From assembly GCF_040564635.1 (NCBI RefSeq), contig NZ_CP159837.1, forward strand, positions 6,745,001-6,809,000: a stretch of 64,000 nucleotides of DNA, given 5' to 3'. Below, in pieces: positions 28,747 to 38,872 of this stretch. A program made the translations under genes and the position numbers. The first letter of the stretch is position 1. Each line of letters opens with the position of its first letter. The notes under the pieces were generated by a model. The model was not told the DNA's origin and searched no databases. It was given only the letters and a program-made list of their open reading frames with translations. The stretch is from Planktothricoides raciborskii GIHE-MW2 (GTDB taxonomy: Bacteria > Cyanobacteriota > Cyanobacteriia > Cyanobacteriales > Laspinemataceae).

Positions 28747-28965
28747 ATGTCTACCGTTGTCTTATCAAGCCGAGAAACTTCACCCACCGTTAGCACACCG
28801 CAGCATCGTCACGGTTCTGGTCATGGCGCAGAGGGCGATCGCCTCATTCACTTGATGAGATCCGTTTACCAAGCCGATCATCAGGTTAAGTTGCTGCATC
28901 TCCACGTCGAAGCCGACACTTTGTTGCACCAGCTACAAGCGGCTCTAAAGCAACGGCAAAATTGA
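28747..28965 (+). CDS. Small conserved-looking cyanobacterial protein
   Basis: Seventy-two residues: a His/Ser-rich disordered N-terminus (STPQHRHGSGHGAEGDRLIH) followed by an amphipathic helical part (VYQADHQVKLLHLHVEADTL, LHQLQAALKQRQN). I believe similar short proteins occur in many cyanobacteria, but no function is known to me. An AT-rich promoter-like stretch with TAGAATATTTAACTATTG lies upstream. Confidence 0.6.
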   Translation: MSTVVLSSRETSPTVSTPQHRHGSGHGAEGDRLIHLMRSVYQADHQVKLLHLHVEADTLLHQLQAALKQRQN

Positions 28966-29574
28966 ATCATATTTTAAATGGGGAGCTTTCGGAGCTTTCG
29001 GGGCAGAGGTGCAGAGGGGCGGAGGGGATGAGGAGCTTCAGGAGCTTCAGGAGAGAGTGAATAGTGAATAGTGAAAGGGAGGATGCATAGGAAAGAGGAT
29101 GCATAGGAAAGAGGATGCATAGGAAAGATATTCTCTCCTCTCTTTTCTCTCCTCTCTTTTCTCTCTTGGCCATTCGCCCCTACGACTTTTCACTTTCCCC
29201 TGCCCCCCCGCTCCTCCGCTCCCCCGCTCCCCCGCTCCGGGGCAACCACCGCCTAGGGAAAAGCCCCTACTTGCCTTCAAAAGAAAAAAAATAAATTACC
29301 CGCTGGTTATCAAGTTATGGTATAAAAGTTAAACCTTGATAAACTGTTTCACTTTAGTTAAAAAACTTAAGTGAGTAAACTTGCCCAACCAATTTCTGAA
29401 CCAAGCATAAAAGGCTAAATCTATGATCTGTATTGCCTGCAACTAATTTTAATCTACAGAAAATTAAGGCAAATTGCCTAGTTTAAGTGAGATAAAACCA
29501 GCGGATTTGGCAGAATATAGATAGACTTAACCTTGGACTAATTTACAATTCTTAAGGAGAAGATTCCTTTATCC
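28966..29574. repeat. Low-complexity spacer upstream of desA
   Basis: Contains GGAGCTTCAGGAGCTTC and TTTCGGGGCAGAGGTGCAGA simple repeats, three copies of GGATGCATAGGAAAGA (about 29082-29127) followed by a pyrimidine tract TCTCTCCTCTCTTTTCTCTC (about 29130-29165), forming a purine/pyrimidine inverted element, and then GCTCCCCCGCTCCCCC repeats. 29290-29574 is AT-rich and probably holds the desA promoter; no gene is seen. Confidence 0.6.
29554..29569 (+). promoter_or_regulatory. Small hairpin over the desA ribosome binding site
   Basis: AAGGA (29554-29558) and TCCTT (29565-29569) are complementary across six bases just upstream of ATG 29575. The only Shine-Dalgarno-like sequence is thus within a possible stem. 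desA is classically cold-induced in cyanobacteria, so a temperature-dependent effect is conceivable, but the stem is short and this is inference. Confidence 0.35.
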
Positions 29575-30630
29575 ATGACAGCATCAACGTTAAAACCTCA
29601 GAATCTGGAATCATCCGCAAATCAGTTTAATTGGCGGATGCGAGATGTGATCAAAAGCTTGCCCCGCGAGGTTTTTATTAAAGATTCCCGGAAAGCCTGG
29701 ACAACCGTAGCCGTGAATGTGCTGATGGTGGGCTTAGGTTACTGGGGTTTAGCAATTTCACCCTGGTTTTTATTACCCGTCTTCTGGATTTTTACCGGCA
29801 CAGCGTTGACCGGATTTTTTGTGATTGGCCATGACTGCGGTCATCGTTCATTTGCTAATCGCAAATGGGTTAACGATTTGGTCGGGCATTTAGCGATGCT
29901 GCCGTTAATTTATCCGTTCCATGCTTGGCGAGTTGGCCATAATATTCACCACAAGCACACCAATAAGCTTGGGGTGGATAATGCCTGGGAACCTTGGCTA
30001 CCAGAAATCTATGGCGAGTTAAAAAATCCTTTGTTGGCCTGGTTTTATCGTCGTCTGCGCGGACGGTTTTGGTGGTTAGGTTCGATTACCCACTGGGCTG
30101 CGGTGCATTTTACTTGGTGGAATTTTGAGAAAAGATACCAAGCAAAGGTACGGTTATCGGTGATCGTGGTATTGGTGGGAGCGGCGATCGGTTTTCCCGT
30201 TCTGATTGCCACTACCGGCATCTGGGGTTTTGTCAAGTTTTGGCTTTTGCCCTGGCTGGTTTACCACTTCTGGATGAGTACCTTTACTATTGTTCACCAC
30301 ACTGACCCAGACATTCCTTTTCATTCCCCGGAAAATTGGAATGAAGCCGAATCACAGTTGACTGGAACCGTTCATTGTGATTATCCTCGGTGGGTGGAAT
30401 TTCTCTGTCACGATATTAATGTTCACGTCCCCCATCATATTTCGGCGGCAATTCCTCACTACAATCTCCGCAAAGCTCATCAAAGTCTGAAAGACAACTG
30501 GGGTGGTTATATCAAGGAAAGCAAATTCTCCTGGTCTTTGATGAAGAAGATTACCGATCTGTGCCATTTGTATGACGATCGCAAATACTATCAAAGCTTC
30601 CAAGAGTTCCACGGTCAAAATAAAGTCTAA
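29575..30630 (+). CDS. desA: Acyl-lipid delta-12 fatty acid desaturase
   Basis: DesA puts the second double bond (delta-12) into oleoyl chains of membrane lipids and is important for cold tolerance. The 351-residue membrane protein has histidine boxes HDCGH (H86, H90), HNIHHKH (122-128) and HVPHH (284-288), with two hydrophobic helical pairs between them. Length and the terminal YYQSFQEFHG-type ending match cyanobacterial DesA. Together with desC at 0.7 kb it supports at least di-unsaturated lipids; no desB or desD is in the window. Confidence 0.93.
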   Translation: MTASTLKPQNLESSANQFNWRMRDVIKSLPREVFIKDSRKAWTTVAVNVLMVGLGYWGLAISPWFLLPVFWIFTGTALTGFFVIGHDCGHRSFANRKWVNDLVGHLAMLPLIYPFHAWRVGHNIHHKHTNKLGVDNAWEPWLPEIYGELKNPLLAWFYRRLRGRFWWLGSITHWAAVHFTWWNFEKRYQAKVRLSVIVVLVGAAIGFPVLIATTGIWGFVKFWLLPWLVYHFWMSTFTIVHHTDPDIPFHSPENWNEAESQLTGTVHCDYPRWVEFLCHDINVHVPHHISAAIPHYNLRKAHQSLKDNWGGYIKESKFSWSLMKKITDLCHLYDDRKYYQSFQEFHGQNKV

Positions 30631-30821
30631 AAGGCTTGATTAGTAGAGACTAGATTGTTTTGCCAATTCCCGGCTATTTTTTAGCTGGGATTTTTTTTGA
30701 TGATTGATGATGATTGATATTTGGCGAGCGATAACTAGGGTGCGTGTTTCCTGGCGATTAAATTGGGGTGAAAAAAAACCATCCAATTCCCGCCGTAATG
30801 CACATAATTTGATATTTTGCA

Positions 30822-31955
30822 CTAGGTTTTTTCCCCATCAATAATATGAATATCAACGCCTTTTAAATATTTCAATAGCTGGTTGATGAGCGATCCTTTT
30901 AAAATCAGTTCCCAGCGAGATTTTCGAGTATGGCCTAGGACAATCTGAGTAATATGATATTGCTGAGAAATTTCCGCGATGCCCTCGGCAACATTATGGG
31001 TTTTAATTCTAATAAATTCGCCGCCAAACTCTTGAATTAAATGTTGACAGGTTTCTAAAACTAAACTTTCTTCTTTGGTTAAAAAACGTTCGGGATTTTC
31101 TACATATAATCCATATAACCGAGCTTTCATAAAATTAGCTAATCGCAATCCTCGCCTGACGAGTCTTGGGGAGTTTTGATAGGTAGAAAAACAGACTAAC
31201 ACTCGCTCATGGACATTACAAAATAAGGTTTTTTCTCGATTTTCTGCTGATTCTTCAATGTTATTCGCCACTTCTCGTAAGGCTAACTCTCGCAAGGCCA
31301 CTAAATGACGACGTTGAAAGAAATTTTGTAAGGATTTTTCAATTTTGTCAGGGGTATAGATTTTTCCTTCTTTTAGGCGTTCTTGTAAGGTTTCTGGGGT
31401 TACATCAATGACTACAACTTGGGTGGCTTCATCCAAGATGCGGTCAGGAATTCTTTCTCTAACAACCACCTTGGTAATTTTAGCCACGATATCATTCAAG
31501 CTTTCTAAATGTTGAATGTTGACGGTGGAATAGACATTAATCCCATGATTTAAAATCACTTCCACATCTTGATAACGTTTTTCTCGGCTAGAACCCGGTA
31601 CATTCGTATGCGCTAATTCATCAACTAACACTAATTGGGGTTTCCGGGATAAAATTGCATCGGTATGCATTTCCCATAAGGTGATTCCTTGATGGACTAT
31701 TGTTTGTTTAGGAATCTCTTCTAAACCTACGGCTTTTTTGGCGGTTTCTTCCCGTCCATGAGTTTCTAATAAGCCAATGACTACATCAATTCCTTCTTCT
31801 TTTAATTGATGAGCTTCTTCTAACATTTGATAAGTTTTACCGACCCCAGGACACATTCCAACAAAAATTTTATGTTTGCCCCGATCGCGAGATGAGGCAG
31901 GATAATCTCCTGGTAATGAAAAATTGCGATCGGTAATTTCAGTTTTACTAATCAT
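30822..31955 (-). CDS. kdpD: KdpD N-terminal domain protein without histidine kinase
   Basis: The 377-residue protein matches only the N-terminal half of the K+-sensing kinase KdpD: Walker A GMCPGVGKT (33-41), LVDELAHTNVPGSSREKR, STVNIQHLESLND, then a universal-stress-protein-like domain with VLVCFSTYQNSPRLVRRGLR and IVLGHTRKSRWE. The membrane and kinase domains are absent, as in other cyanobacteria, where this short protein is thought to affect Kdp expression or assembly. It follows kdpC by 17 bp and is the last gene of the kdp operon. Confidence 0.9.
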   Translation of the reverse strand: MISKTEITDRNFSLPGDYPASSRDRGKHKIFVGMCPGVGKTYQMLEEAHQLKEEGIDVVIGLLETHGREETAKKAVGLEEIPKQTIVHQGITLWEMHTDAILSRKPQLVLVDELAHTNVPGSSREKRYQDVEVILNHGINVYSTVNIQHLESLNDIVAKITKVVVRERIPDRILDEATQVVVIDVTPETLQERLKEGKIYTPDKIEKSLQNFFQRRHLVALRELALREVANNIEESAENREKTLFCNVHERVLVCFSTYQNSPRLVRRGLRLANFMKARLYGLYVENPERFLTKEESLVLETCQHLIQEFGGEFIRIKTHNVAEGIAEISQQYHITQIVLGHTRKSRWELILKGSLINQLLKYLKGVDIHIIDGEKT

Positions 31956-31972
31956 TGGTTTAGAAAAATTAT

Positions 31973-32542
31973 TTAGGATAAATTATCTAAAGCTAAATTA
32001 AGTTTTAGCACATTAACACCCGGTTCTCCAAAAATTTCTAAAAATCGATGTTCAGTATTTTTCTCAACTAATGCTTTTACTTGAGCAGCACTTAAACCCC
32101 GAACATTGGCAACGCGGGAAATTTGAGCATTAGCTGCGGCAATACTAATGTGAGGATCTAACCCTGACCCGGAAGCATAAATTAAATCGGCTGTGGGAGT
32201 AATTTGAGCCAGTTGGCTAATCCGGTTTTGCACATTTTCTAATAATTGAGGATTACTGGGTGCTAAGTTACTCGCACCAGAAATTCCGGTTTTTACGCCC
32301 AACTCAATGGGGCTATAATCTACGCTACTGGGACGGGATAAAAAATAACGCTCGGAGGTAAAATTTTGACCAATTAAGGCAGAACCGACTACCTCACCTT
32401 GAAGATTTTTGATGAAGCTGCCATTGGCTTGAAAGGGAAAAACAGTTTGACCGATCACCAGAATAATTATTGGGTATAAAATGGCGGTAATTAGCCATAA
32501 AATTAGGGTGTTTTTTAGGGCGATCACTATTTCTTTAAACAT
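31973..32542 (-). CDS. kdpC: K+-transporting ATPase subunit KdpC
   Basis: KdpC is the single-span subunit that stabilises the KdpFABC potassium pump. The 189-residue protein has one N-terminal membrane helix (LWLITAILYPIIILVIG), the periplasmic part with GSALIGQNF and FLSRPSS, and the conserved ASGSGLDPHISIAAANAQ. ATG 32542 is preferred over an upstream GTG-like start because the family starts MFKE/MxxE. Short gap to kdpF, same strand. Confidence 0.93.
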   Translation of the reverse strand: MFKEIVIALKNTLILWLITAILYPIIILVIGQTVFPFQANGSFIKNLQGEVVGSALIGQNFTSERYFLSRPSSVDYSPIELGVKTGISGASNLAPSNPQLLENVQNRISQLAQITPTADLIYASGSGLDPHISIAAANAQISRVANVRGLSAAQVKALVEKNTEHRFLEIFGEPGVNVLKLNLALDNLS

Positions 32543-32573
32543 TATGATTGACCAAGGGTAAAGTTGCAAGAAG

Positions 32574-32780
32574 TTAAAATCGTTCTGGTTGTAAGATGAC
32601 AATCAATAAGTAGATTGCCATCGCGATCGTCACTAACAATAAAAGTCCGATCGCCCCAGCGGTTGTCCGGGCGATCACTTGTCCGGTGGCGGCATAAATC
32701 ATCGGGGACAATAGCAAGTTTGAAGATAGCCACAAAAACAAAGAAAGGGGAAGTAAATGTTTTTTGCCTTGTTTTTGCAT
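32574..32780 (-). CDS. kdpF: KdpF-like small membrane subunit
   Basis: The C-terminal end AIYLLIVILQPERF is the KdpF signature, a short lipid-like peptide of the Kdp pump. The 68-residue version from ATG 32780 has two hydrophobic stretches (LPLSLFLWLSSNLLLSP and GAIGLLLLVTIAMAIYLLIV). The frame is open further upstream to 32945, but that part is encoded by a dispersed palindromic repeat (32813-32884), so I do not take it as the natural N-terminus. The extended forms of cyanobacterial KdpF make the exact start uncertain. Confidence 0.7.
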   Translation of the reverse strand: MQKQGKKHLLPLSLFLWLSSNLLLSPMIYAATGQVIARTTAGAIGLLLLVTIAMAIYLLIVILQPERF

Positions 32781-32812
32781 GAAAGCGATCGCGTTTTTCC
32801 AGGAATTTTCTA

Positions 32813-32884
32813 AGGGCAAAGCATTCCGGCAGATATGTGATTGATTAAAAGCCGAAAATTTCTCCCGTAATGCTTTGCCCCTAC
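32813..32884. repeat. GGGCAAAGCATT palindromic element upstream of kdpF
   Basis: Arms GGGCAAAGCATTCCGG and GTAATGCTTTGCCCCTA are near complements around a loop of about 40 bp. It is of the same general family as the GCAAAGCATT/GGGCGAAGCATT elements arrayed at 55.8-56.95 kb and scattered at 62.1-62.3 kb. It lies between kdpB and kdpF inside the operon. Confidence 0.7.
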
Positions 32885-32961
32885 ATCTGAAAAATGCTGT
32901 AAGTTTTAAAGGTGAACTTAAATAAAAATCGTTGATATTTTTCATCGGATTTTTCCAAAAA

Positions 32962-35034
32962 TTAAACTAAATTAATCAAAGCGATCAGGCTATCAATAAC
33001 TTTAATGCCAATAAACGGGGCAATTACTCCTCCTAATCCATAAATTAAAATATTTTCTTGGAGTAGTTGATTGGCACTAACTGGACGAAAGGCTACGCCT
33101 TTTAACGCTAAAGGAATTAACGCCGGAATAATTAAAGCGTTATAAATCAATGCGGATAAAATGGCTGATTGAATACTCGCCAAACCCATGATATTTAAAC
33201 TGCCAATTCCCGCTGCGAAAAACATCGCTGGGATAATGGCAAAATACTTGGCAATATCATTGGAAATGGAAAAGGTGGTTAAAGATCCACGAGTAATCAA
33301 CAATTGTTTACCAATGGTGATTAAATCAATCAACTTTGTCGGGTCTGAATCTAAGTCCACCATATTCGCTGCTTCTTTTGCCGCTTGAGTTCCAGAGTTC
33401 ATCGCTAATCCTACATTCGCTTGGGCTAAAGCAGGAGCATCATTGGTGCCATCTCCGGTCATGGCTACTAATTTACCCTGGGCTTGTTCCCGTTGAATCA
33501 CAGCAATTTTTTCCTCTGGAGTGGCTTCAGCAATAAAGTCATCAACCCCAGCTTCTTGGGCAATAACTTCAGCGGTAATTCGATTATCTCCGGTTAACAT
33601 CACGGTGCGGACTCCCATGCGTCGGAGTTGGTCAAAGCGATCGCGAATTCCGGGTTTAATAATATCTTTGAGGTAAATAATCCCATACAATTCACCATCT
33701 TTACAAACTCCTAAAGGAGTTCCACCTAACCGAGAAACTTGGTGATAAGCAATATCCAAATCATCGGTTAATTGGCCGCCACGAGAACGCACAAATCCCT
33801 TAATCGCATTCACAGCCCCTTTTCTAACTTCACTGTTATTCGGTAAATTTGTGCCACTCATCCGAGTGCGAGCGGAAAACTCAACTCCTGTGGCTAATTC
33901 CGGGTTAAAATTTAGGGCAGCGCCCATTTTTTCCGCCAGTCGAGCAATTGATTTTCCTTCCGGTGTCTCATCAAAAATACTGGCTTCTAGTGCTACTTGA
34001 GCCACGTCTTTAGGGCTATAATTATTCACCGGAATAAATTCTTCCGCGAGGCGATTTCCTAGGGTAATAGTTCCGGTTTTATCTAAAACCAATGTATTGA
34101 TATCACCACAAGCTTCCACAGCGCGTCCTGATGTCGCTACGACATTAAATTGAGCCACTCGATCCATTCCGGCAATCCCAATTGCACTTAATAAACCGCC
34201 AATAGTGGTGGGAATTAATGCAACTAAAAGAGCAACTAAAATGACAATACTGACGGGAGTTTGGACAAAGTTAGCTAGGGGAGGAATGGTCGCTACGACA
34301 ATGAGAAAAACCTCGGTTAATACTGCTAGTAAAACCGTTAAGGCAATTTCATTCGGGGTTTTAGTCCGTTCAGCCCCTTCCACTAAAGCAATCATGCGGT
34401 CTAAAAATCCTTTTCCCGGTTCCGCTGTCACCCGCAAGATTAATTCATCAGAAATAATGCGAGTTCCCCCTGTGACAGAACTGGCAACATCGCTACCGGG
34501 TTCTTTTAAAACTGGGGCTGATTCTCCAGTAATGGCTGATTCATCGACGGAAGCGACCCCAGAAATTGCTTCCGCATCAACGGGAATAATATCCCCAGCG
34601 ATTACCTTAATAAGGTCGCCTTTTTTTAAGGTGGTAGAATTAATTTCTTCTATGGAACCATCGGGTAATAATTTGCGGGCGGTGGTGTCTTTTTTGGTAG
34701 ACCGTAAAGAATCAGCTTGGGCTTTTCCTCTTCCTTCGGCGATCGCTTCAGCAAAATTTGCGAAAAGAAGAGTCAAAAATAAAGTCACTGTCACCAGAAA
34801 GTTAAATAAGCGATCGTTTTTATCGGCAACAGGGCCAAATAAGTTGGGATCCAGGACTAATAAAGCCGTAATCAGGGTTCCGATCGCCACCACAAACATC
34901 ACAGGATTTTTTATCAAATATCTGGGATCAAGTTTGCGGAAAGCATCCCAAAATGCTCTTTGATAAAGTCCTTTAGTTTTGACTTTATTTTGCTTTTTTT
35001 GCTGACGTTTATTTAGTCTATTTTTGCAGATCAT
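32962..35034 (-). CDS. kdpB: K+-transporting P-type ATPase subunit KdpB
   Basis: KdpB is the catalytic P-type ATPase of the high-affinity K+ pump. The 690-residue protein has the phosphorylation motif DKTGT in [14 protein letters not shown], the actuator TGES in [16 protein letters not shown] and the hinge [11 protein letters not shown]. Membrane segments and length fit. The N-terminus carries about 25 extra Lys/Gln-rich residues before the family start; ATG 35034 is chosen over TTG 35040. Operon with kdpA (60 bp upstream) and kdpF, kdpC, kdpD downstream. Confidence 0.94.
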   Translation of the reverse strand: MICKNRLNKRQQKKQNKVKTKGLYQRAFWDAFRKLDPRYLIKNPVMFVVAIGTLITALLVLDPNLFGPVADKNDRLFNFLVTVTLFLTLLFANFAEAIAEGRGKAQADSLRSTKKDTTARKLLPDGSIEEINSTTLKKGDLIKVIAGDIIPVDAEAISGVASVDESAITGESAPVLKEPGSDVASSVTGGTRIISDELILRVTAEPGKGFLDRMIALVEGAERTKTPNEIALTVLLAVLTEVFLIVVATIPPLANFVQTPVSIVILVALLVALIPTTIGGLLSAIGIAGMDRVAQFNVVATSGRAVEACGDINTLVLDKTGTITLGNRLAEEFIPVNNYSPKDVAQVALEASIFDETPEGKSIARLAEKMGAALNFNPELATGVEFSARTRMSGTNLPNNSEVRKGAVNAIKGFVRSRGGQLTDDLDIAYHQVSRLGGTPLGVCKDGELYGIIYLKDIIKPGIRDRFDQLRRMGVRTVMLTGDNRITAEVIAQEAGVDDFIAEATPEEKIAVIQREQAQGKLVAMTGDGTNDAPALAQANVGLAMNSGTQAAKEAANMVDLDSDPTKLIDLITIGKQLLITRGSLTTFSISNDIAKYFAIIPAMFFAAGIGSLNIMGLASIQSAILSALIYNALIIPALIPLALKGVAFRPVSANQLLQENILIYGLGGVIAPFIGIKVIDSLIALINLV

Positions 35035-35100
35035 ATTCAATAATAAAGTGATAGGTTTGTTAAAGGTGTAAAGGTTATTGCTGCAATCAGAACGCTGCCG

Positions 35101-36783
35101 TTATTTCTGACTAGCAATCTGGAAAGCTTCGGCGATTGGCCCTAATGCTAAAACAGGTAAAAAGGTTAAAGCCCCTAAAATCAGAATGACTCCGGCTGTG
35201 ATACTGGTGAACAAAATAGAATTGGTTTTTAAGGTGCCTGGATTTTCGGGAACGGGTTGTTTATTTAACATATTTTCTGCCAGAAACAATAAAGCCAAAA
35301 TCGGGATATAACGTCCGGCTAACAGCACCACACTGGTAGACAGATTCCACCAGAGAGTATTATCATTCAAGCCTTCAAAACCAGAGCCATTATTTGCCGC
35401 TGCCGAAGCATATTCATAAATCACTTGAGAAATGCCATGAAATCCTGGGTTAGAAACCCCAGAAAGCTGGGGATAGGCAAGGCTAATTGCCCCAGGAATT
35501 AAAATCCCCAGGGGGTGAACCAGTAAAATAACACTGGCGAGAATAATTTCTCGTTTTTCAATTTTTCGCCCTAAAAATTCTGGAGTTCTGCCGACCATTA
35601 ATCCCGTTAAAAACACGGTTAAAATTAGAAAAATAAATAAATATGCGGTTCCGGTTCCTTGTCCTCCCCAAACAATTTGTAAAAATAGATTAAATAAGGT
35701 AGCAAATCCGCCATTGGGCATTAAGGAATCATGCATTCCATTGACTGCTCCGCACATGGTTGCGGTTGTGGTGACTGCCCATAAAGCGGTTTCTGCCCAA
35801 CCAAATCGCACTTCTTTTCCTTCTAAGTTTGGTACAGTTTGACCGAGTAAATGGTTAACTATGTCATTGCCTTGAAATTCACCGATCGCGGTGAGGATGA
35901 TCGAAAACAAGTAAATCAAAAATACTAAGCAAAATAGAAGCAATGCTTGTTTTTTATCCTGGGTAAAAATGCCAAAGGTATAAATCAATGACGCGGGAAT
36001 AGAAACCATTAATAAGGTTTCCAGTAAATTAGAAAATCCATTGGGGTTTTCATAGGGGTGAGCCGAATTTATGCCAAAAAATCCGCCGCCATTTTCTCCC
36101 AATTGTTTTATCACTTCAAAATGAGCCACAGGCCCTAGGGCAATAATTTGTTTGCCTCCATCTAGGGTATTGACAATTTGTGGCCCAGCTAGGGTTTCTG
36201 GAACACCGAGTGCTAATAAAATAATCGCACCGATTAAGGAAATAGGGAGTAAAATTCTAGCGATCGCCCGAGTTAAGTCAACATAAAAGTTGCCTAATAG
36301 TCGTCCGGTTAATCCTCGAATAAAGGCGATCGCAACAGCTAATCCGGTGGCTGCTGAAGTAAACATTAAAAAGCCTAAACCTAGGGTTTGACTGGCATAA
36401 CTGAGGGTGGTTTCACCGGCATAATGTTGTTGATCGGTATTGGTTAAAAATGAAATAGTTGTATGGAGGGTTAAATCCCAACTGGGTGCAGTTAATCCCG
36501 TAGGATTTAAGGGTAAAAAACCCTGAAATGCGATCGATAAAAAGATCAAAATTCCCATGACTAAGTTGCTGAAAAGCACCGCTCGCCCATATTGCCAACC
36601 TGTCATGGTTAGTTGGTAACGAACCCCACTGAGTTGATAAATGATGCCTTCAATGGGTTGAAGTAAGGGATCGAGAAAAGTCTTGTTTCCCAAGAAAACA
36701 TCGGCGATATAGGTGCCTAAAATCGGCACAATTCCCACTAGGATGACTAGGGCGATCGCAATTTGAAATAATCCTTGCACCAT
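35101..36783 (-). CDS. kdpA: K+-transporting ATPase subunit KdpA
   Basis: KdpA is the K+ channel-like subunit with ten membrane spans. The 560-residue protein shows the P-loop like segments, e.g. [37 protein letters not shown] and [15 protein letters not shown], all typical. First gene of the operon kdpA-kdpB-kdpF-kdpC-kdpD; ATG 36783. Transcribed divergently from the histidine kinase gene, suggesting shared regulation. Confidence 0.95.
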   Translation of the reverse strand: MVQGLFQIAIALVILVGIVPILGTYIADVFLGNKTFLDPLLQPIEGIIYQLSGVRYQLTMTGWQYGRAVLFSNLVMGILIFLSIAFQGFLPLNPTGLTAPSWDLTLHTTISFLTNTDQQHYAGETTLSYASQTLGLGFLMFTSAATGLAVAIAFIRGLTGRLLGNFYVDLTRAIARILLPISLIGAIILLALGVPETLAGPQIVNTLDGGKQIIALGPVAHFEVIKQLGENGGGFFGINSAHPYENPNGFSNLLETLLMVSIPASLIYTFGIFTQDKKQALLLFCLVFLIYLFSIILTAIGEFQGNDIVNHLLGQTVPNLEGKEVRFGWAETALWAVTTTATMCGAVNGMHDSLMPNGGFATLFNLFLQIVWGGQGTGTAYLFIFLILTVFLTGLMVGRTPEFLGRKIEKREIILASVILLVHPLGILIPGAISLAYPQLSGVSNPGFHGISQVIYEYASAAANNGSGFEGLNDNTLWWNLSTSVVLLAGRYIPILALLFLAENMLNKQPVPENPGTLKTNSILFTSITAGVILILGALTFLPVLALGPIAEAFQIASQK

Positions 36784-37001
36784 AAAGATAATGAATTTAT
36801 CAAAGGTTAATTATATTGTCTGATGGTTTACCGAAAACAACATCTAACGTTGAGTATATTTTTGGCAAAAAATGCTATATTTAATTTATTTAAATTTGTT
36901 TATATCTTTGGATATAGGCTGATAATTTTAAGCATATACCTGAAGATATAGATCGCTCTAAACGTTTATAAACAAATCAACAATTATTGGGGGATAGGAA
37001 A
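36784..37001. promoter_or_regulatory. Divergent promoter region between kdp and the two-component genes
   Basis: The 218-bp AT-rich interval must hold promoters in both directions. At 36901-36916 TATATC and GATATA form a palindrome with 4-bp spacing, and two related motifs (GATATAGGC, GATATAGATC) recur at 36911 and 36945, a possible regulator-binding repeat. No experimental or family evidence is available. Confidence 0.4.
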
Positions 37002-38039
37002 ATGAAGAGAGAGTTACTACACCCTTTAAAAAACCCGGTCAATATTATTGAGCAGCCTAAACATATTTTTTGGTTGATTTTTGCTGTTTTTGGGTTTTTG
37101 ATTTTCTGGGAATATACCACCCCTGTAGAGTATGTTTTTGGTTATCTCTACATTATCCCTATTTTATTAGCTCATCCCCGGTTAAATCATCGGATGACAT
37201 TGGGGGTGACGGCAGCAGCTTGTTTATTAACTTTATGTAATGTAGTGCTGCCTAATCTTAAACTGATTGATTCAGCAACCATTGCTAATCGAATTATTGT
37301 TGTTTTCGCTTTGGTCGTTACGGGTTGGTTAAGCGATCGCAATCGTCGTTATGAAGAAGCGATTTCCCAACAGCAAGCTCAACTCCAGTCTCAGGCTAAA
37401 ATTGCTAGTGTTCGCGAGGACTTTACCTGGACTTTAACCCATGATTTAAAAACTCCACTGTTAGGAGCGATTGAAACGTTAAAATTTTTTCAAAATGGAC
37501 AATTTGGTGAGATTACTTCTCCGCAAGCTAAAGCGATCGAGATCATGTTGCGTTCTCACCAAATAAGTTTACAATTGGTGCAGACTTTGTTAGATATTTA
37601 TCGCAATGATACGGAGGGATTAAGGCTAAATTGGCAACCGATTAATTTAGTTCAGGTTGCCGAGGAAGCGATCGCCACCTTAACGGATTTAGCCTTAACC
37701 AGGCGAATTTATTTAGGGTTAAGTTATGGTAATTCAGATTTTCGGCAATTTTTCTGGGTAAAAGGGGATCAACTGCAACTTCAGCGGGTTTTTAGCAATT
37801 TATTGATTAATGGGATTAATCATTCACCTCGTGGGGGTCGAGTTCAAGTTATCTTGGAATCTAATTCTAATTTTCAAACGGTGAAAGTTGGCGACCAGGG
37901 TTTAGGGATTCCCCCCGGAGAACTCCAGAATTTATTTGAGCGCTTTTATCAGGTAAACAGCGAGCGCCAAGCGCAAGGATCTGGATTAGGATTGTATTTA
38001 ACTCAACAAATTATTGAAGCTCATGGCGGGATAATTTGA
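37002..38039 (+). CDS. Membrane sensor histidine kinase with a late nonsense codon
   Basis: 345 residues from ATG 37002 (GGGGGA 8 bp upstream). Three or four membrane helices occupy residues about 23-110 in a MASE-like arrangement, followed by a HisKA domain with the phospho-His in TLTHDLKTPLL (H147) and an HATPase domain with the N-box NLLINGINHS, GDQGLGIPP and GSGLGLYLTQQ. The frame ends at TGA 38037-38039 directly after EAHGGII, where homologous kinases have Trp (TGG). The same frame continues (AENRSPNGAIFCFRLPAL) to TAA 38115-38117, so 26 residues of the last strand are lost. Possible causes are a true nonsense mutation or a base error. Pairs with the response regulator downstream. Confidence 0.8.
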   Translation: MKRELLHPLKNPVNIIEQPKHIFWLIFAVFGFLIFWEYTTPVEYVFGYLYIIPILLAHPRLNHRMTLGVTAAACLLTLCNVVLPNLKLIDSATIANRIIVVFALVVTGWLSDRNRRYEEAISQQQAQLQSQAKIASVREDFTWTLTHDLKTPLLGAIETLKFFQNGQFGEITSPQAKAIEIMLRSHQISLQLVQTLLDIYRNDTEGLRLNWQPINLVQVAEEAIATLTDLALTRRIYLGLSYGNSDFRQFFWVKGDQLQLQRVFSNLLINGINHSPRGGRVQVILESNSNFQTVKVGDQGLGIPPGELQNLFERFYQVNSERQAQGSGLGLYLTQQIIEAHGGII

Positions 38040-38150
38040 GCAGAAAATCGCTCTCCCAATGGAGCAATATTTTGTTTTCGGCTTCCCGCTTTGACTCAAC
38101 AACAGATCCAAGAGTAAAACTAAAAATGATTTTAATTGATTGGTGAATCT

Positions 38151-38819
38151 ATGAAATCAGCCGAATTAAGAGTGTTATTAGTCGAAGATGATGAATTATT
38201 CCGTCTGGGACTGAATATTCGTTTACAGCAAGAAGCAGGAATTAAAATTATTGGGGAAGCCAGTGACGGAGAAACTGCCGTTGAATTAACTAATCAATAT
38301 TTACCAGATGTGGTTTTATTAGATATCGGATTGCCGGGAATTGGGGGGGTAGAAGCTTGTCGTCAAATCAAACAAAATCATCCAGATATGCCGATTTTAG
38401 TGTTAACTTCCCATTCTCAACCTAGTCTAATCCAGCGATTAATTGCGGCTGGAGCATCGGGCTATTGCTTAAAAGGCATTGAAGCAAATTTATTAATTTT
38501 AGGTTTACGTTCGGTTGTCGCGGGGGCTTCTTGGTGGGATCAAACGGTGACATCAGAAATTCGCACGGTCTTTGAAGACGTTGGAGAATCTGTGACGAAA
38601 CCCCCAATTTTGGAAAATAGTTTAACTGAACGAGAACAAGAAATTTTATGTTTAATTGCTGATGGTAAAAATAATCAAGAAATCGCTGATTTACTCCATA
38701 TTACAGCCGGAACCGTTCGGGTTCATGTTCACGCAATTCTGCAAAAATTAGAAGTGCGCGATCGCACCCAAGCCGCAATTTTAGCCCTGCAAAAAGGATT
38801 AATATCCCGACCAGATTAA
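38151..38819 (+). CDS. NarL/LuxR-type response regulator
   Basis: The 222-residue protein has a receiver domain (acidic pocket VEDDE, phospho-Asp58 in VVLLDIGLPG, switch Ser/Thr LTSH, Lys108 in CLKG) and a C-terminal LuxR HTH (LTEREQEILCLIADGKNNQE, AGTVRVHVHAILQKLEVRDR). ATG 38151 follows a GGTGA at a good distance. It lies just after the histidine kinase and is probably its partner; the position next to kdp suggests but does not prove control of K+ uptake. Confidence 0.88.
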   Translation: MKSAELRVLLVEDDELFRLGLNIRLQQEAGIKIIGEASDGETAVELTNQYLPDVVLLDIGLPGIGGVEACRQIKQNHPDMPILVLTSHSQPSLIQRLIAAGASGYCLKGIEANLLILGLRSVVAGASWWDQTVTSEIRTVFEDVGESVTKPPILENSLTEREQEILCLIADGKNNQEIADLLHITAGTVRVHVHAILQKLEVRDRTQAAILALQKGLISRPD

Positions 38820-38872
38820 TAGACTTATGGCAAAAATCTCAAAATTTGAGAATTTTGCCAGAATTGTCTAAG
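38819..38872. repeat. Short copy of the TAGACAATTCTGG-type element
   Basis: TAGACTTATGGCAAAAATCT and the exact terminus ATTTTGCCAGAATTGTCTA (to 38872) form an imperfect hairpin that starts on the response regulator stop codon. It shares its right terminus with the 118-bp element at 43565-43682. Confidence 0.55.
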
